Shown one piece after another: positions 32,424 to 42,791 of a stretch of 64,000 nucleotides of DNA. Numbering within the stretch: the stretch's first letter is position 1; each line of letters starts with the position of its first letter. Made by a program: the position numbers and the translations under genes. The notes beneath the pieces are model-generated. The model worked only from the letters and a program-made list of their open reading frames with translations. It was not told the DNA's origin and did no database searches. The stretch comes from Stagonosporopsis chrysanthemi (Eukaryota > Ascomycota > Dothideomycetes > Pleosporales > Didymellaceae). The stretch lies in NCBI GenBank assembly GCA_022560025.1, contig JAFISE010000023.1, positions 62,001 to 126,000 of the forward strand, read 5' to 3'.

Positions 32424-33578
32424 ATGGACCAGATCCCAAGCATATTATATGCCGACGAGGACTTTACGACATGGTTGATCCTCGGTGCTAGCAGAGGCAT
32501 CGGGCTGGAATTTGTACGGCAGCTTTTGAATAAGAATGAGCGTATCATCGCTACTGTGCGGGAGCCGTTTGCTGCACACGCCTCAGCCTTGTGGGGTCAG
32601 GCTGGTGGGGACCATGGGAGATGTCGCATGGAGATCTGTGACGTCCTGTCTGAGGAGAGCATCACAGTATGTTTCTTGATATCTTGTTTCCGAATTTCGA
32701 TCTGTGTGTTTGTGCTGCTGTAGCTGACACTATGTAGAGATTCGTGTCGAGCCTCACCACCATACCAAATCTGAAGATCGACTATGTAGTCCTGAACGCT
32801 GGAGTTTTGAGATATCCAAATGTAAGGCAGCGCAAGCAAGCACCTCGAATGAGCCGCGCTAATCCCTCCAGAGAGCCACTGAGCTGTACGTATCCCTTCA
32901 CCATGCCACTTCCGGCTTAAAGCATGCATCCTATTGCGCCTCAGCTGGGCAGTCAGCCGCGATGCGTGCTATAACATGATCGTCGTATTGCCGTGCTCTA
33001 CAGCTGAGGAGCCGTTGCCAAGGACCCTGGTTCGCGCCTGATGTGACTGCATCGCGACGTTGACGTCCGTTGAATGTAGTTCCTGTACTAATCACTCCAC
33101 AGCTCCTTCGACGAGTTTGCCTTCCACCTGCACACCAACACAATCGGCCCCGTAATCACCGCGCAAAAGCTCCTACAAACCAGCATTCCCATTGGGACCA
33201 TCGTCTTCATGTCCTCCGACTCTGGTTCCGCAGGGCTATTCCGAGAAATGGAAGATGGCTTCGCGGCGTACGCTGCCTCCAAAGCAGCTCTAAACATGGC
33301 AGTTCGCCACATGGCCGCTGAGCTGAAGCGGAAAGACGACGATACGATCCTGCTATGTATGCATCCTGGTGAGGTGGCGACGGATATGGCGAACGTCCAG
33401 TTGCCGTGGGAGGTGCAGGGGATCATCACGCCGGAGGAGAGTGTGAGTAAGATGATTGAGGTGATTAAGAGCAAGAGGATACAGCATAGTGGGACATTCT
33501 GGACCTATGAAAATAAGGTAGGTTGAAGATGATGTGGGTGTAATGCTTACTAACTTATTACAGCCGTACAGTTGGTAA
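32424..33578 (+). CDS. Short-chain dehydrogenase/reductase
   Basis: NAD(P)-dependent oxidoreductase of the classical SDR fold. Five exons: 32424-32666, 32738-32821, 32872-32885 (14 bases), 33103-33517 and 33564-33578, giving 256 aa. The cofactor motif is LGASRGIG at about residues 20-27, with Leu where Thr or Val is usual. LNAGVL (NAG motif) and the catalytic YAASK (Tyr-x3-Lys) preceded by FMSSDSGS are present. The tiny last exon supplies PYSW, matching the common ENKPY-W tail of fungal members; without it the frame would stop after one Gly. Substrate unknown. The start at 32424 adds about 16 residues before the Rossmann strand and is the least certain part. Confidence 0.85.
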
Positions 33579-33760
33579 TAGACTTTGCATTGCATCTCCT
33601 GTTTTTCGCACATTCTCGGTAACTCCCCATTAGGATGATACCCCTATTAGACTGCATAGCATGAACGATCAGATCCAGAACCCCGAGCTGTGCCGTGTGC
33701 ATCGAGAAGCTGACTAGACACCGTCAGCTACCTAGAAACATGTGAGAGGACCGGGTCGTG

Positions 33761-36313
33761 CTACTCGATCTCTTCGAATAGATGCCTCACAAGATCAGTG
33801 TCCCAGTCGAGACGCTGACCCTCAGGTGGCTGGTGAGCAGGTGCTGCTTGCATACCAACAGGAGCCGTGCCCCTTGCGTTCATAGCATTGCTCTTCATTT
33901 GATCATCACCGCTTCCGGCACTGCTCCCGGCATGCTCGCAACGCTGATAAGGTTTCTGACAATTCCAGTGCTTCTCACCGTTGCTGGCCCCCTGGTACCC
34001 CGATAACAAGAGCTGATCCTGACCCCCTTGACGGGTCTCGGACGAGGCAGGCTCAGCTGTGATCTCGTCCAGAAAGGAGTATTTCTGCTCATCTCGCAAG
34101 AAGCCTCGCGCTATGCCCGGGCGACTGGTGAATATCTCCTTTGTTAGTTGTGCTCGTCTTTGGCCCGCCGTGAGACCGAGAGATTCCGGTGAATACTCAT
34201 GCGGCGCGATATCTTCTGCAGCCCCCCATGGCGAGTTTGCATCGGCTGGCTGCCGGTGATGCTGCTCCAGATTTGACGATCCTACCACATCGAGTACTTT
34301 GCCGATCGTTTTCTGCTGCTTCTCATATGCTACAGTCGCACTCGGAGCTTGCGCTGAAGACAAAGAGCCTTGACGATTGCAATCTGGGCTTGGTACATGT
34401 TCAGCCTGCGGCACAAGGCCAGGAAAGCCCTCACTTCTGACAGAGCCTCCTCGTCGCAAACTGTCAGCACCCCATTTGCGGTGTCTTTTGCCGCCACGCT
34501 TCTTCCCTCGCTTTTTGGCTTTATTGTCAATTGGTAGGGGTATTGTGGGAGCGGCACTTTCTCCCTTCAGAAACAAGGGCGGCAAAGGATTTTGTGCTTC
34601 CAGGGCAACAAACTGACTACCCTGGCCCTGTCGGAACGCCTTGTTCTCTTCCATCTGAATTCGAGTCGTCTCAGCTTTTCGCGCCCGCTTCTTCTCCGTT
34701 CGTCTGGCCCTCTTTCCCAGCGTCGCTGCCTGTATCTGCCAAACCGGATCGATAGCAGAGGCAATCCCAATTCTGGTGCTGGAAGTTGATTGCATACCTT
34801 CAATTATGCGTTTTTGTCTTTTGAAGCGCTGTCTTGCCATGCCTGTCAACTGAGGCAGTGGTTGGCCCAACATTCCTCTTGGTGGTCTACCCCGGACAGC
34901 GATGATTTCTTTGCGGGGCGAAGAGCTATGGTAGCCGAAGTCCGGCGGTTCGCTGATCTTGGGAGACGCCATGAGCTCCTCCTTGATAGCGGGAGCGGTA
35001 ATCGCTGTGAGCGCCAGTAGCTCTTGGCTCGATCGGTTGAGAGTGCGTAAGCGTACGGGACACAGAGGCAGTGAGCACTTTGGGTCATGATTGTCGATAC
35101 CGTGGGGCAGGCTTACGATTTGCTGGGCTGTGTTTTTGTCGTGGAGATAGTCGCATCTTCGGCCGCGCGTCGGTTTACAGTAGCCCTTATGATAGTAAAA
35201 GAAGCAGATTGGTGGTAACATGCCCACGTTACGAGGCCCTCTGGGCGGATCAAAGGGCTGCGATCCAGCAGTTGAAGGACCGTTGTTCGCTTGACGCCCT
35301 AAGTCGAACAATAGTAGAGGGCTATGCGCGCCTGTGAGGTACGGGGTTTCAGTGTCAGTGGGTGGCTCGTCGGATGCCAAAGCGTGAGGCCTGGCGTAGA
35401 CCTGCGACGTAGTGCAAGGTTGCTCGAGCATCGAAACAACTTCTCTGAGGTCCGAGGGGTTGCCTTGGTTAAATTTGTGGTGTTTGCTGCTGCTCCCAGG
35501 CAAGGTTGTATTGCGCCGATAGTGTTTAGTGCGAGTGCCAGGATGGCTGATGGACGACAGGATGTCTTCTTGCAACAGTGGAGTGGAAGGAGGGGATAAT
35601 AGTAGTGATAGATCGACGTAATCAGGCTCATCAAGTTCGTTCTTTCCCTCTGTTTGCTCCGCCTCCACCTCACTTGCCGCAACTGCTCCCTCCTCCTCAT
35701 CATTGTCAGCACAACGCGTGTCAACTGCCCCAGACTCTGCGCTCGAACGAAAGTCTTCATCGGCCTCGCTCATGTCAGTATCAGTGGCATCGCTGATGAG
35801 ATCGCTGGAGCTCTCACCAGCAGTCGTTGCGCGGCTGAAAGCAGCACCGTCCACTTGACTAGCCATGGCTCGACGGGGACGCTGGTATTCCTGAGGTCTC
35901 TGGGCTGCCTCAAGGTCTGCTCGGAGGGGACAGAGTGGAAGTGTGCAAGGCTCGTAGTGACGGAAGCCAGGTGGCGGCGAGATAGGCCAGGTTGGGTGAG
36001 CCTCGTGTGGTCGGTCGCACTGGTCACCGCGCCGGCATGCACCGTGATACCAGAAGAAACACGTCTCCTTGGGAGGACCAGGTGGCGCAGGAGTCATCGC
36101 TTGTTCATTCCTGCGATCAGGGAGCGGGATAGAGTTGACACTCGAGCTGCACTGGGAATTTGGTGCGCTCTGTGCATAGCGTGTATTCGACATCTGCGAT
36201 GATGGAGCTTGATCATTCTGCTTGCGATGTGCGAAGCGCCAGAACTCAGGGCATCCACACACTCCGTCTTGGACGCCGAAGTGGGGACACTGCCGGTTGT
36301 CCTTGCTTGCCAT
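33761..36313 (-). CDS. CCCH zinc-finger protein with duplicated finger modules
   Basis: Intronless, 850 aa, mostly disordered. A Cys/His cluster at residues 9-29 may be a degenerate finger. Finger 2 (Cys85 to His103) has C-x7-C-x5-C-x3-H spacing. Finger 3 (about residues 370-392) has C-x8-C-x7-C-x3-H. After each of these two, at a similar distance, comes a short motif with two cysteines, C(T/S)LPLCP(L/V)R. CCCH fingers usually bind RNA, so a role in mRNA processing or turnover is plausible but inferred. The region at about 555-630 is Lys/Arg-rich (KRARRTEKKRARKAE and KKRGKKRGGKRHRK), likely nuclear localisation signals. The middle (about 170-230) is acidic and Ser-rich. Confidence 0.82.
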   Translation of the reverse strand: MASKDNRQCPHFGVQDGVCGCPEFWRFAHRKQNDQAPSSQMSNTRYAQSAPNSQCSSSVNSIPLPDRRNEQAMTPAPPGPPKETCFFWYHGACRRGDQCDRPHEAHPTWPISPPPGFRHYEPCTLPLCPLRADLEAAQRPQEYQRPRRAMASQVDGAAFSRATTAGESSSDLISDATDTDMSEADEDFRSSAESGAVDTRCADNDEEEGAVAASEVEAEQTEGKNELDEPDYVDLSLLLSPPSTPLLQEDILSSISHPGTRTKHYRRNTTLPGSSSKHHKFNQGNPSDLREVVSMLEQPCTTSQVYARPHALASDEPPTDTETPYLTGAHSPLLLFDLGRQANNGPSTAGSQPFDPPRGPRNVGMLPPICFFYYHKGYCKPTRGRRCDYLHDKNTAQQIVSLPHGIDNHDPKCSLPLCPVRLRTLNRSSQELLALTAITAPAIKEELMASPKISEPPDFGYHSSSPRKEIIAVRGRPPRGMLGQPLPQLTGMARQRFKRQKRIIEGMQSTSSTRIGIASAIDPVWQIQAATLGKRARRTEKKRARKAETTRIQMEENKAFRQGQGSQFVALEAQNPLPPLFLKGESAAPTIPLPIDNKAKKRGKKRGGKRHRKWGADSLRRGGSVRSEGFPGLVPQAEHVPSPDCNRQGSLSSAQAPSATVAYEKQQKTIGKVLDVVGSSNLEQHHRQPADANSPWGAAEDIAPHEYSPESLGLTAGQRRAQLTKEIFTSRPGIARGFLRDEQKYSFLDEITAEPASSETRQGGQDQLLLSGYQGASNGEKHWNCQKPYQRCEHAGSSAGSGDDQMKSNAMNARGTAPVGMQAAPAHQPPEGQRLDWDTDLVRHLFEEIE

Positions 36314-36691
36314 ACTTGTCGCAAGGAAGTGCTGCTTGCAGCAAAGAAATGGACTGTAGCGGTGTCTTGATGCGCTCGTGGGAAGAAAGTTGAGGTATAG
36401 GGATTGTAACTAAGGCATGGACTTAGTGGTGAGGGTTTTGGTAAATGTAGCTATGACTCCACGTGGCTATAAACAGTCGCAGGTGGATGACAACATCACT
36501 GGTAAAAGAACAGGAGAGACGGCTGCACCTTGCGATTGACAGGTGATTGAGGGTGCGCTTACAGAACAATGCGAGAGGAGCAGAATAGATATGCAGGTGG
36601 AGCACGTGCTTGGAAAGTCTGCATCGTGGAATTTCCACCATAAACGCTCGAAGCACGTGTTTGCATGCCCCAAGACAGTGGCCAAACGTCA
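36314..36691. other. Spacer between CCCH and mpaB-like genes
   Basis: 378 bases with no supported gene; it carries the CCCH gene's promoter on the minus strand. Confidence 0.5.
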
Positions 36692-38199
36692 CTACCACAG
36701 GGTACCCAGGATGCGCGATGCCACCTTTACCGTGGCATACGTTCCAACACTCAGCGCGACCAAAGAAACACCCGCGAAAATAGTGAAGGTCTGCAGATTT
36801 CTGGCCTCGATGGCTGATCTCGTCACCTTCCGCTCTTCGTGCTTACCCAATTCTGTCAGTGTGTCGTACTCTGGTACATACTTGAAGTCGAAAGTAGTTT
36901 GCTCGTTAGCAAGCCCCCATTTTGCCTTGACGATGACATCCCAAAAGACAATCTTGGCCCGCCTAATGTGGTCGCGGTCCCAGGCAGGGATCAAGCGATT
37001 CATGTAGCAGTATACCGCAAAGAAGAGGCACTGGCCGGTCATCAACGCCCAGTAGTACAGGGACACTTGCTTCAGACCAAGAGCGTCAGACAAGGCGTTC
37101 CCATTTAACCACCGTGCACTTGCAGTAAGCATGTCGGCCGAAACAAATGTCGGTGGCGTCTCTTTGAGGGAGAGAATGATGTTGTTCGCCATGGTCTGCG
37201 ACATCTCGGAAGGATGGACTTCATTGTAGAAGAGCGACTCCATGATGGCTTTGGCCTTCGGCGTCGTGGTAAAGAACGTGTCCGGCGTGCCAAGAATGTA
37301 TGCGATGTAGCGCCATAAGGCTAGGTAGTCCTCGATCTCCTGGTTACTGAGGAAGATGCCCTGGCGCGGGAAACTTAGCCAGATCAGTGATGATGAGAAA
37401 GTGCCTATGGTTGCAATCTGGTCCAGATCGTTCACCGGTATCCCCCAGTCCTTAACGTTAAAGTAGTGTGGCTTTGTTTCTGCGAGCTTCAGGATTCGCT
37501 GTCGCACCGCCGCATGAAGCAAACGGACTCTGACAGATGAAGCATGCCCTTCGCCGCCAGGCTTGATTCCATCCAAGGATCTAGTACATTGTAGGATGTG
37601 CTGCGTCGTCTCAAACAGTCGCCTTCTTGCCACCTTCGTGTTGAAGCCACCAGTGCGAGCCAACGTCTCGACAACTCGTGCAGCGCCCATACCACCAAGC
37701 AAGGACTGGAACGTGAGTCCGGTTAGTGCTGGCCCTCCGTACCGATAGAAGACATCTTGGCCTCTTTCGATTTGTTCCCAGTCCACCCAATCCGGTACTG
37801 TGTTGACCTGTTGCCACAACTCGTCAAGCTTGGGATCTGATGCATGATGTTCCTTGAGCAGTGCGTACAAGTCTCGCTGTGGTACCGCATAGACCTCTTT
37901 CTTTTCTTCGTCGGTTCCCTCAGTCCGAACAGGAGCCGGCTGTGTGTTGCTATTTCTCGGCAATACTCCGTTCTGAGGTGGCGAAATGGCGTTGAGCCGT
38001 GTCAAACATTCCTCAGCCAGGACATCGTAGGAATGTTTCAACGGCTCAGCCTGCTCAGGCGTGAGGTGGTCATCCGTCCACTCAAATGTGTAGGCCCAGG
38101 CACTGTATTGGGTAAGCCGAAGTACATCTCTAACCTCCAAATCAAAACATACTTTCTGGTGTTTTCAGTACGCCTGCTGAATAGATTTGGCAAAACCAT
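36692..38199 (-). CDS. ER-bound oxygenase, mpaB / rubber oxygenase (DUF2236) family
   Basis: Membrane-associated, probably heme-dependent oxygenase fold shared with latex-clearing protein and the mycophenolic-acid enzyme MpaB. Two exons, 38199-38153 and 38102-36692, give 485 aa. The large exon alone has no ATG before its conserved part. A 50-base intron (GTATGT...TACAG) joins a 15-codon exon (MVLPNLFSRRTENTR) to AWAYTFEWTDDHLTPEQ. Family blocks: GQDVFYRYGGPALTGLTFQS, LGGMGAARVVETLARTGGF, FETTQHILQ, RLLHAAVR and NVKDWGIPVNDLD. A hydrophobic segment near the C-terminus (FTIFAGVSLVALSVGTYA) is a probable membrane anchor. No polyketide or other pathway genes accompany it, so it is likely a housekeeping member rather than part of a cluster. 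Confidence 0.86.
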
Positions 38200-38615
38200 A
38201 ATCACGCGCTGATATGTTCAGACGGCAGTCAAGAAAGTGCTCTCTCAAGGTGCAACGACTGAGTGTGGGTGTCTTGAATCTTTGGATATCACGGTCCGTC
38301 ATGTGCAGCCGGGTCGGCTAGCGCGCTGGAGGGGTTTCCATTTTGCCCCCTGCGATTGCAGATCTGAGCACATGCTATTCTGTCGACCGATCGGAAGCTG
38401 GGAAAGCTGGCTCCCGTGGTGGCAGTTCAAAACCGCGTGGTCTCGGTGCTAACCGTCCGTGAGTGTGGTTGCGTCACCATTCAAGGGTGTTTGCGGCGCG
38501 TTTGCGGCGAAGGAGAGCAGACCACCGATTGGTCGGTTCCGTCAAAAGTTACAGTCCGTGCATTCTTGTAAACTTCGAGATGGAACGAGTCTGCAGAGTA
38601 AACAACAATACCACC
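38200..38615. other. Divergent promoter of mpaB-like and RRG9 genes
   Basis: 415 bases between divergent starts. An open frame runs in from 38463 in the RRG9 phase, but its extra 51 codons look unlike a conserved protein. Confidence 0.5.
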
Positions 38616-39359
38616 ATGAACTGCCAGCACTACGTCCGAGGGTCGTTTAATTTCTTTTCACGACCAGCCGCCTTAGTGCGACCATCTTTCTCCACACGTC
38701 AAATCCACAATAGACCGAGCCGACCGTCAGATCCGTTTCCCGATTCTCGCCCATCACGAAGAGCACGCGATCGTCCTATAGGTCCACTAAAGGCTGTCGC
38801 AACCACAACATTCGACGAATCTACGGCGGAATGGAAGGAGAAATCGGATCGTCCAGCATGGCAGGCTGAGAAGGAGGCGATGAAGCGGAAGCTCGACGGA
38901 GAAGCCTGGAATCCGCGAAAGAAGCTGTCACCCGATACCATGGAAGGCATACGGCACCTACACCAGACTCAGCCCGAGAGATTCACCACACCAGTACTCG
39001 CCGAGCATTTTAAAGTCTCTTCCGAAGCCATACGGCGCATACTGAAAAGCAAGTGGCGGCCGTCTGACGAGGAGCACGACGAGCGAATGCGGCGATGGGA
39101 CAAGCGCGGTGAAAGGATATGGTCGAATCTGGTAGAAATGGGCATCAAGCCACCGAAGAAGTGGAGAGAGATGGGTGTTGGCCGTGCGAATAACGGCGAC
39201 AGCCGTCCTGTATGGAAGACTCGGCCAAGAAATCAAATCGAAGTCAGGGACAGCGCTCCTGAAGCATTCCTACCCGAGGAGGACATTATACCAACCGTCG
39301 ATGCATCAGGCAACCGGGTTACGACGAGCACAGCCATAGCACTAGCAGACAGGCTATAG
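38616..39359 (+). CDS. RRG9: Required for respiratory growth protein 9 (Neugrin family), mitochondrial
   Basis: Mitochondrial protein needed for maintenance or expression of mitochondrial DNA in yeast. Intronless; the start at 38616 gives 247 aa. It was preferred over the upstream ATG at 38463 because MNCQHYVRGSFNFFSRPAAL makes an import presequence. The diagnostic core spans about residues 103-150: WNPRKKLSPDTMEGIRHLHQ, then ERFTTPVLAEHFKVSSEAIR and RILKSKWRPS, a helix-turn-helix-like stretch typical of Rrg9/Neugrin. A conserved RWDKRGERIW follows. Confidence 0.9.
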   Translation: MNCQHYVRGSFNFFSRPAALVRPSFSTRQIHNRPSRPSDPFPDSRPSRRARDRPIGPLKAVATTTFDESTAEWKEKSDRPAWQAEKEAMKRKLDGEAWNPRKKLSPDTMEGIRHLHQTQPERFTTPVLAEHFKVSSEAIRRILKSKWRPSDEEHDERMRRWDKRGERIWSNLVEMGIKPPKKWREMGVGRANNGDSRPVWKTRPRNQIEVRDSAPEAFLPEEDIIPTVDASGNRVTTSTAIALADRL

Positions 39360-40136
39360 GCTTCTGGTTGAACGGTTATGCGGCGACCATTGCTTCATAC
39401 ACCTATCGAGGCTTGTGCAAGTAGAGGCACGTGCCAACGAGCCAAACGACGTGTCTGTTCCCTGCAATCTTCTGCAGCAAGTCGACAAGGGCGCTCATCT
39501 CAGGATGAAAAAGGAATGCAGAGATCGATGTTACGATACAACGATATGCCTCGCCTACCCGTAGGAGTTTGCGCTGTCGTACATACGAGAAGCCATGAAG
39601 GGCTACAATGCTGCATCAGCAGCAAAACGTCACGATAAAGCGTGCTCAGCAAGCAACGCATCGTATCTCAACCAGTCGTTTGCTTGGTTGTCAGCTTAGA
39701 GATTAGTAATACCAGGAAAGGGAAGAGCTACAGTAGGCTACAGACATAGCAGGTCACTGCACACTGCGGTAGAGTTCGGCTTATGCCTCAGTTCGAGGGT
39801 TAGTCATGGAGGCTGCGCAAGTACTTAGTAGACTCGTGTATTCACAGACCGTCAGCTGCAAACAACACGAGCAAAGTAACCTTGAATATGTTCATCCTAA
39901 AATAGTATGCTACCGAACTACCGGATGTCGCGTGCTTGACAGATGAGATTCACGCTTAGGAAGCACTTCATTGTGATTGGCTCGGGGACCACCCTGTGCC
40001 GAGCATGTTGCGCCTCCATGACATAGCAAACTTCGGGTGACAAACATCGATGGCCTGCCCACCTCAACAGCACCACCATACACTCTTCCCACACCATACG
40101 CAGCCGTAGAAACTTGCCAGACACATCTCTACGATT
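39360..40136. other. Spacer between RRG9 and ISA1
   Basis: 777 bases without a supported gene; it includes the ISA1 promoter. Confidence 0.5.
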
Positions 40137-40929
40137 ATGTCGTTACCACGCACGACCCGCGCGCTGGCGCGCTCTTCAGCATTCACACCCTCACGATTTG
40201 CCGCATCCTCCTTCGCTCCCCGCCCGTGTCCGCAATGCTCCCGCGCCTTCTCTGCATCGACCTCGCACGGCCAATCGTCTAAGCGACAAATGCAGACTGC
40301 GACAGCCTACCAACCTTCGACACTACAGCCGCCGCCACCCCCGCCGCGAAACAGTGGTGTTCCGGATACATCGATAGCGGGCGGCGCATCCGAGGTAAAA
40401 TCCTGGACGCCCTCGAGATTCGCACCAGAGCAGCGGAGCCAAGTACCTCAGCAAGAGCGATCGAACATTAGTCTGCCCGAGAGTGAGGCACAGAAGACAC
40501 AAGCAGCACCAGTCAAAGCGGCCCGGCCGAGAAGATACAATTTTGGACCCAGGAAGGCGACCATCAAGATCTCACAATCAGCTGTCGAGCACCTGCGCGA
40601 CCTGCTTGATCAGCCGGAGCCAAAACTTATTCGAATCGGCACAAGGGCGAAGGGCTGCTCTGGGTTGGCATACCACCTGGAATATGTCGACAAGCCATCG
40701 AAACTGGATGAAATCGTTGAGCAGGATGGTGTTAAGGTTCTGATCGATAACAAGGCCTTGTTGAACATTATCGGAAGTGAGATGGATTGGCTAGACGACA
40801 AGCTAAACCAGCGCTTCATCTTCAAGAACCCCAACATAAGTGAGTCTCCCCGTTTCAATGTCCTCTAGACAAAGCTGACATGCAATAGCCGAGCAATGTG
40901 GCTGTGGCGAGTCCTTCAGTGTATCGTGA
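40137..40929 (+). CDS. ISA1: Iron-sulfur cluster assembly protein Isa1, mitochondrial
   Basis: A-type carrier acting late in mitochondrial [4Fe-4S] assembly, for aconitase and lipoate or biotin synthases. Two exons, 40137-40839 and 40889-40929, give 247 aa. Residues 1 to about 45 are an Arg/Ser/Ala-rich presequence; a Pro-rich linker precedes the HesB fold (from about 140). The three cluster-binding cysteines are visible: GTRAKGCSGLAYHLEYV and, after the intron, QCGCGESFSV. The second exon carries both C-terminal cysteines, so an unspliced model would appear inactive. The block DKLNQRFIFKNPNI is typical of Isa1 rather than Isa2. Confidence 0.94.
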
Positions 40930-41064
40930 TACCCCTTCCATTATTTCATGTATAGTAATCAGCATTGGGCGGCATAACACAGCATTACACATGGCGTTCA
41001 AATTGGGAGGCTTGGGTCCACTTTGTATAGAATGCATTAGACAGTACATATGCATATCGATGAA

Positions 41065-41499
41065 TTACAGCTTTCCTGGCTCGTAGTCAAAGACCTTCAC
41101 ATTTTGGATGTGCTCGCCAGCAAACTTGCTGAACTCCTGATGTGCAGGATCCTCACTCACGTAGTAATCCCGGTCTGCTTCACTCTCGAACTCTACTACA
41201 AAGCCGTGGGTAAAGGGTCCCTGGAGATATTAATTGGCACCAATACAGAGATGCCTTGCTCAGAACTTACAGCATGGCCCTCGTGACTGTTGTTTCTTCC
41301 GCCCGAAAAGGATTTGATGTAGGGCTCCTGGGAGCTCGCGCTCAAGCAATTGCCTTTCAATGCGAGCATACGACGGCATGCCTTGAAAGCCAAGTTAACA
41401 GCTTGGTCGAGTCTGTGGATGGAATATGCTCACTTCTTCGATCTGAGCATGGCTTGTCGAAGCTTTCCACTCGAACAAAACTATATGTATAATAGCCAT
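41065..41499 (-). CDS. Stress-responsive A/B barrel (Dabb) domain protein
   Basis: Small dimeric alpha-beta barrel protein. Three exons: 41499-41434, 41381-41271 and 41220-41065, giving 110 aa. Intron 1 (52 bases) uses an AAG acceptor; intron 2 lies between GHA and GPFTHGF. Typical blocks: MAIIHIVLFEWK at the start, RRMLALKGNC, PYIKSFSGGRNNS, HGFVVEFESEADRDYYV and EDPAHQEFSKF. Members are stress-induced or catalyse small cyclisations; no function can be assigned here. It is 3'-adjacent to ISA1 (convergent) and divergent from DSC3. Confidence 0.88.
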
Positions 41500-41816
41500 A
41501 ATGCAACGAAGACTCTAGAGAATCGAACAGTCAGCGGAAAGGGTACAGCATGAACGGATCTTGGATGGGGTAGCTCGGACCATTATGACCTCAGCGTTGG
41601 CGTCCCGCACTCCGCGGCTCTGCCGCGAGCTATCGCGTGGCAGCTCTGCAGCCGACCATGCAACTCTCCACCATGATCTCGAGAAAGCTATAGCGCGCAT
41701 TGCTCCTTACCGCCAACCATGCGTGTTTACGTGCTCGACATATTCGAACAGCAGCTCAGTCCTCAAGCTGCTTCTCTCCCCGGCACAGCGCATTCTCAGC
41801 CCCTGCGTGCACCAAC
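41500..41816. promoter_or_regulatory. Shared divergent promoter of the Dabb and DSC3 genes
   Basis: 317 bases between two starts facing away from each other, so both core promoters must be here. No specific factor site was recognised. Confidence 0.4.
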
Positions 41817-42791
41817 ATGACAACGATACCGCTGCTCCCTGAGCAGCTTGTGTATCTGATCATACGGTTTTCTGCCTCGATATCAGACCTTGCTCTATCC
41901 ATACCTACACCTCGGCTCACGCCGACGCTCTCTCTAAAGCAGCTCATACGGTCGCATCTCCCGCCTGATCAGGCTTCTGCACGTCTACGACTCATATATG
42001 CCGGCAAGGTACTCACAGATACTGCGCCTTTATCGACGTCATTGCGACTCCCACCTCCACCGCCGCGCGCCGATGCACACAAAGAAGATGGCTCCAGCAG
42101 CAAAAGCAAGGGAAAGCAGCCAGTGCGAGACGCGCCAATCGCAGGGTATGGCGCGACAGCACCACCAGAAGCGAAGAAGTACTACATACATTGTTCGCTG
42201 GGCGACGCGCTTACGCCTGCCGAACTGAGTAGTGAGGCCACTCTCGCGCAAAACACCGAGACGTCCCTCAAGTCGCAGTACGAAGCGTCGCAGGCCTCGG
42301 CCAGCCACCGCCGCTCTAGCAGCAGCGCGCAGAGCAGCAGCAATGATGCCACGCAGCGACGAGCATCCTCGACCACAACCCCGGCACCGCAGGGCTTCGA
42401 TCGCCTGCTCACGTCCGGCTTCACGGCGCAAGAAGTAGCAAGTCTACGGTCGCACTTTCAGACCAACCTCTCCTTCACGCACACACCCGACACCATGCCC
42501 TCGCCTGCTGAGATGCGCGTCCTCGAGGACCGATGGCTGGACAGCACCGCCACAGACCCATCGCCAGCCTTGACTGGGGAAGCGGATGCGGGATGGGGCG
42601 CGGGATTTGCCGTGGAAGAGGGTGGTCTGGATGATATGTTGTGGGGGTACATGACGGGGTTCTTCTGGCCACTGGGCGCGCTGATATGGGGCTTTAGAGA
42701 AGATGGGGTATGGTCGAGGAGGAGACAGCTGGCAGTTGTGATGGGCGTGCTGATCAACGCGATCTTTGGGTTCATGAGATGGAGCTCCTAA
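41817..42791 (+). CDS. DSC3: DSC E3 ubiquitin ligase complex subunit 3
   Basis: Golgi/ER membrane ubiquitin-ligase subunit; in fungi the Dsc complex activates SREBP for hypoxia and sterol response. Intronless; the start at 41817 (MTTIPLLPEQLVYLIIRFSA) gives 324 aa and avoids an unrelated upstream extension in the same frame. Residues 1-90 or so form a ubiquitin-like domain (LIRSHLPPDQASARLRLIYAG). A low-complexity Ser/Pro linker follows. The C-terminal Dsc3 domain includes LTSGFTAQEVASLRSHF and two membrane segments, YMTGFFWPLGALIWGF and AVVMGVLINAIFGF. Confidence 0.9.
   Translation: MTTIPLLPEQLVYLIIRFSASISDLALSIPTPRLTPTLSLKQLIRSHLPPDQASARLRLIYAGKVLTDTAPLSTSLRLPPPPPRADAHKEDGSSSKSKGKQPVRDAPIAGYGATAPPEAKKYYIHCSLGDALTPAELSSEATLAQNTETSLKSQYEASQASASHRRSSSSAQSSSNDATQRRASSTTTPAPQGFDRLLTSGFTAQEVASLRSHFQTNLSFTHTPDTMPSPAEMRVLEDRWLDSTATDPSPALTGEADAGWGAGFAVEEGGLDDMLWGYMTGFFWPLGALIWGFREDGVWSRRRQLAVVMGVLINAIFGFMRWSS

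Noticed and set aside
36692..38199. Meroterpenoid (mpa-like) gene cluster
   Set aside because: Neighbours are a zinc-finger gene and RRG9; no polyketide synthase or prenyltransferase in the window.
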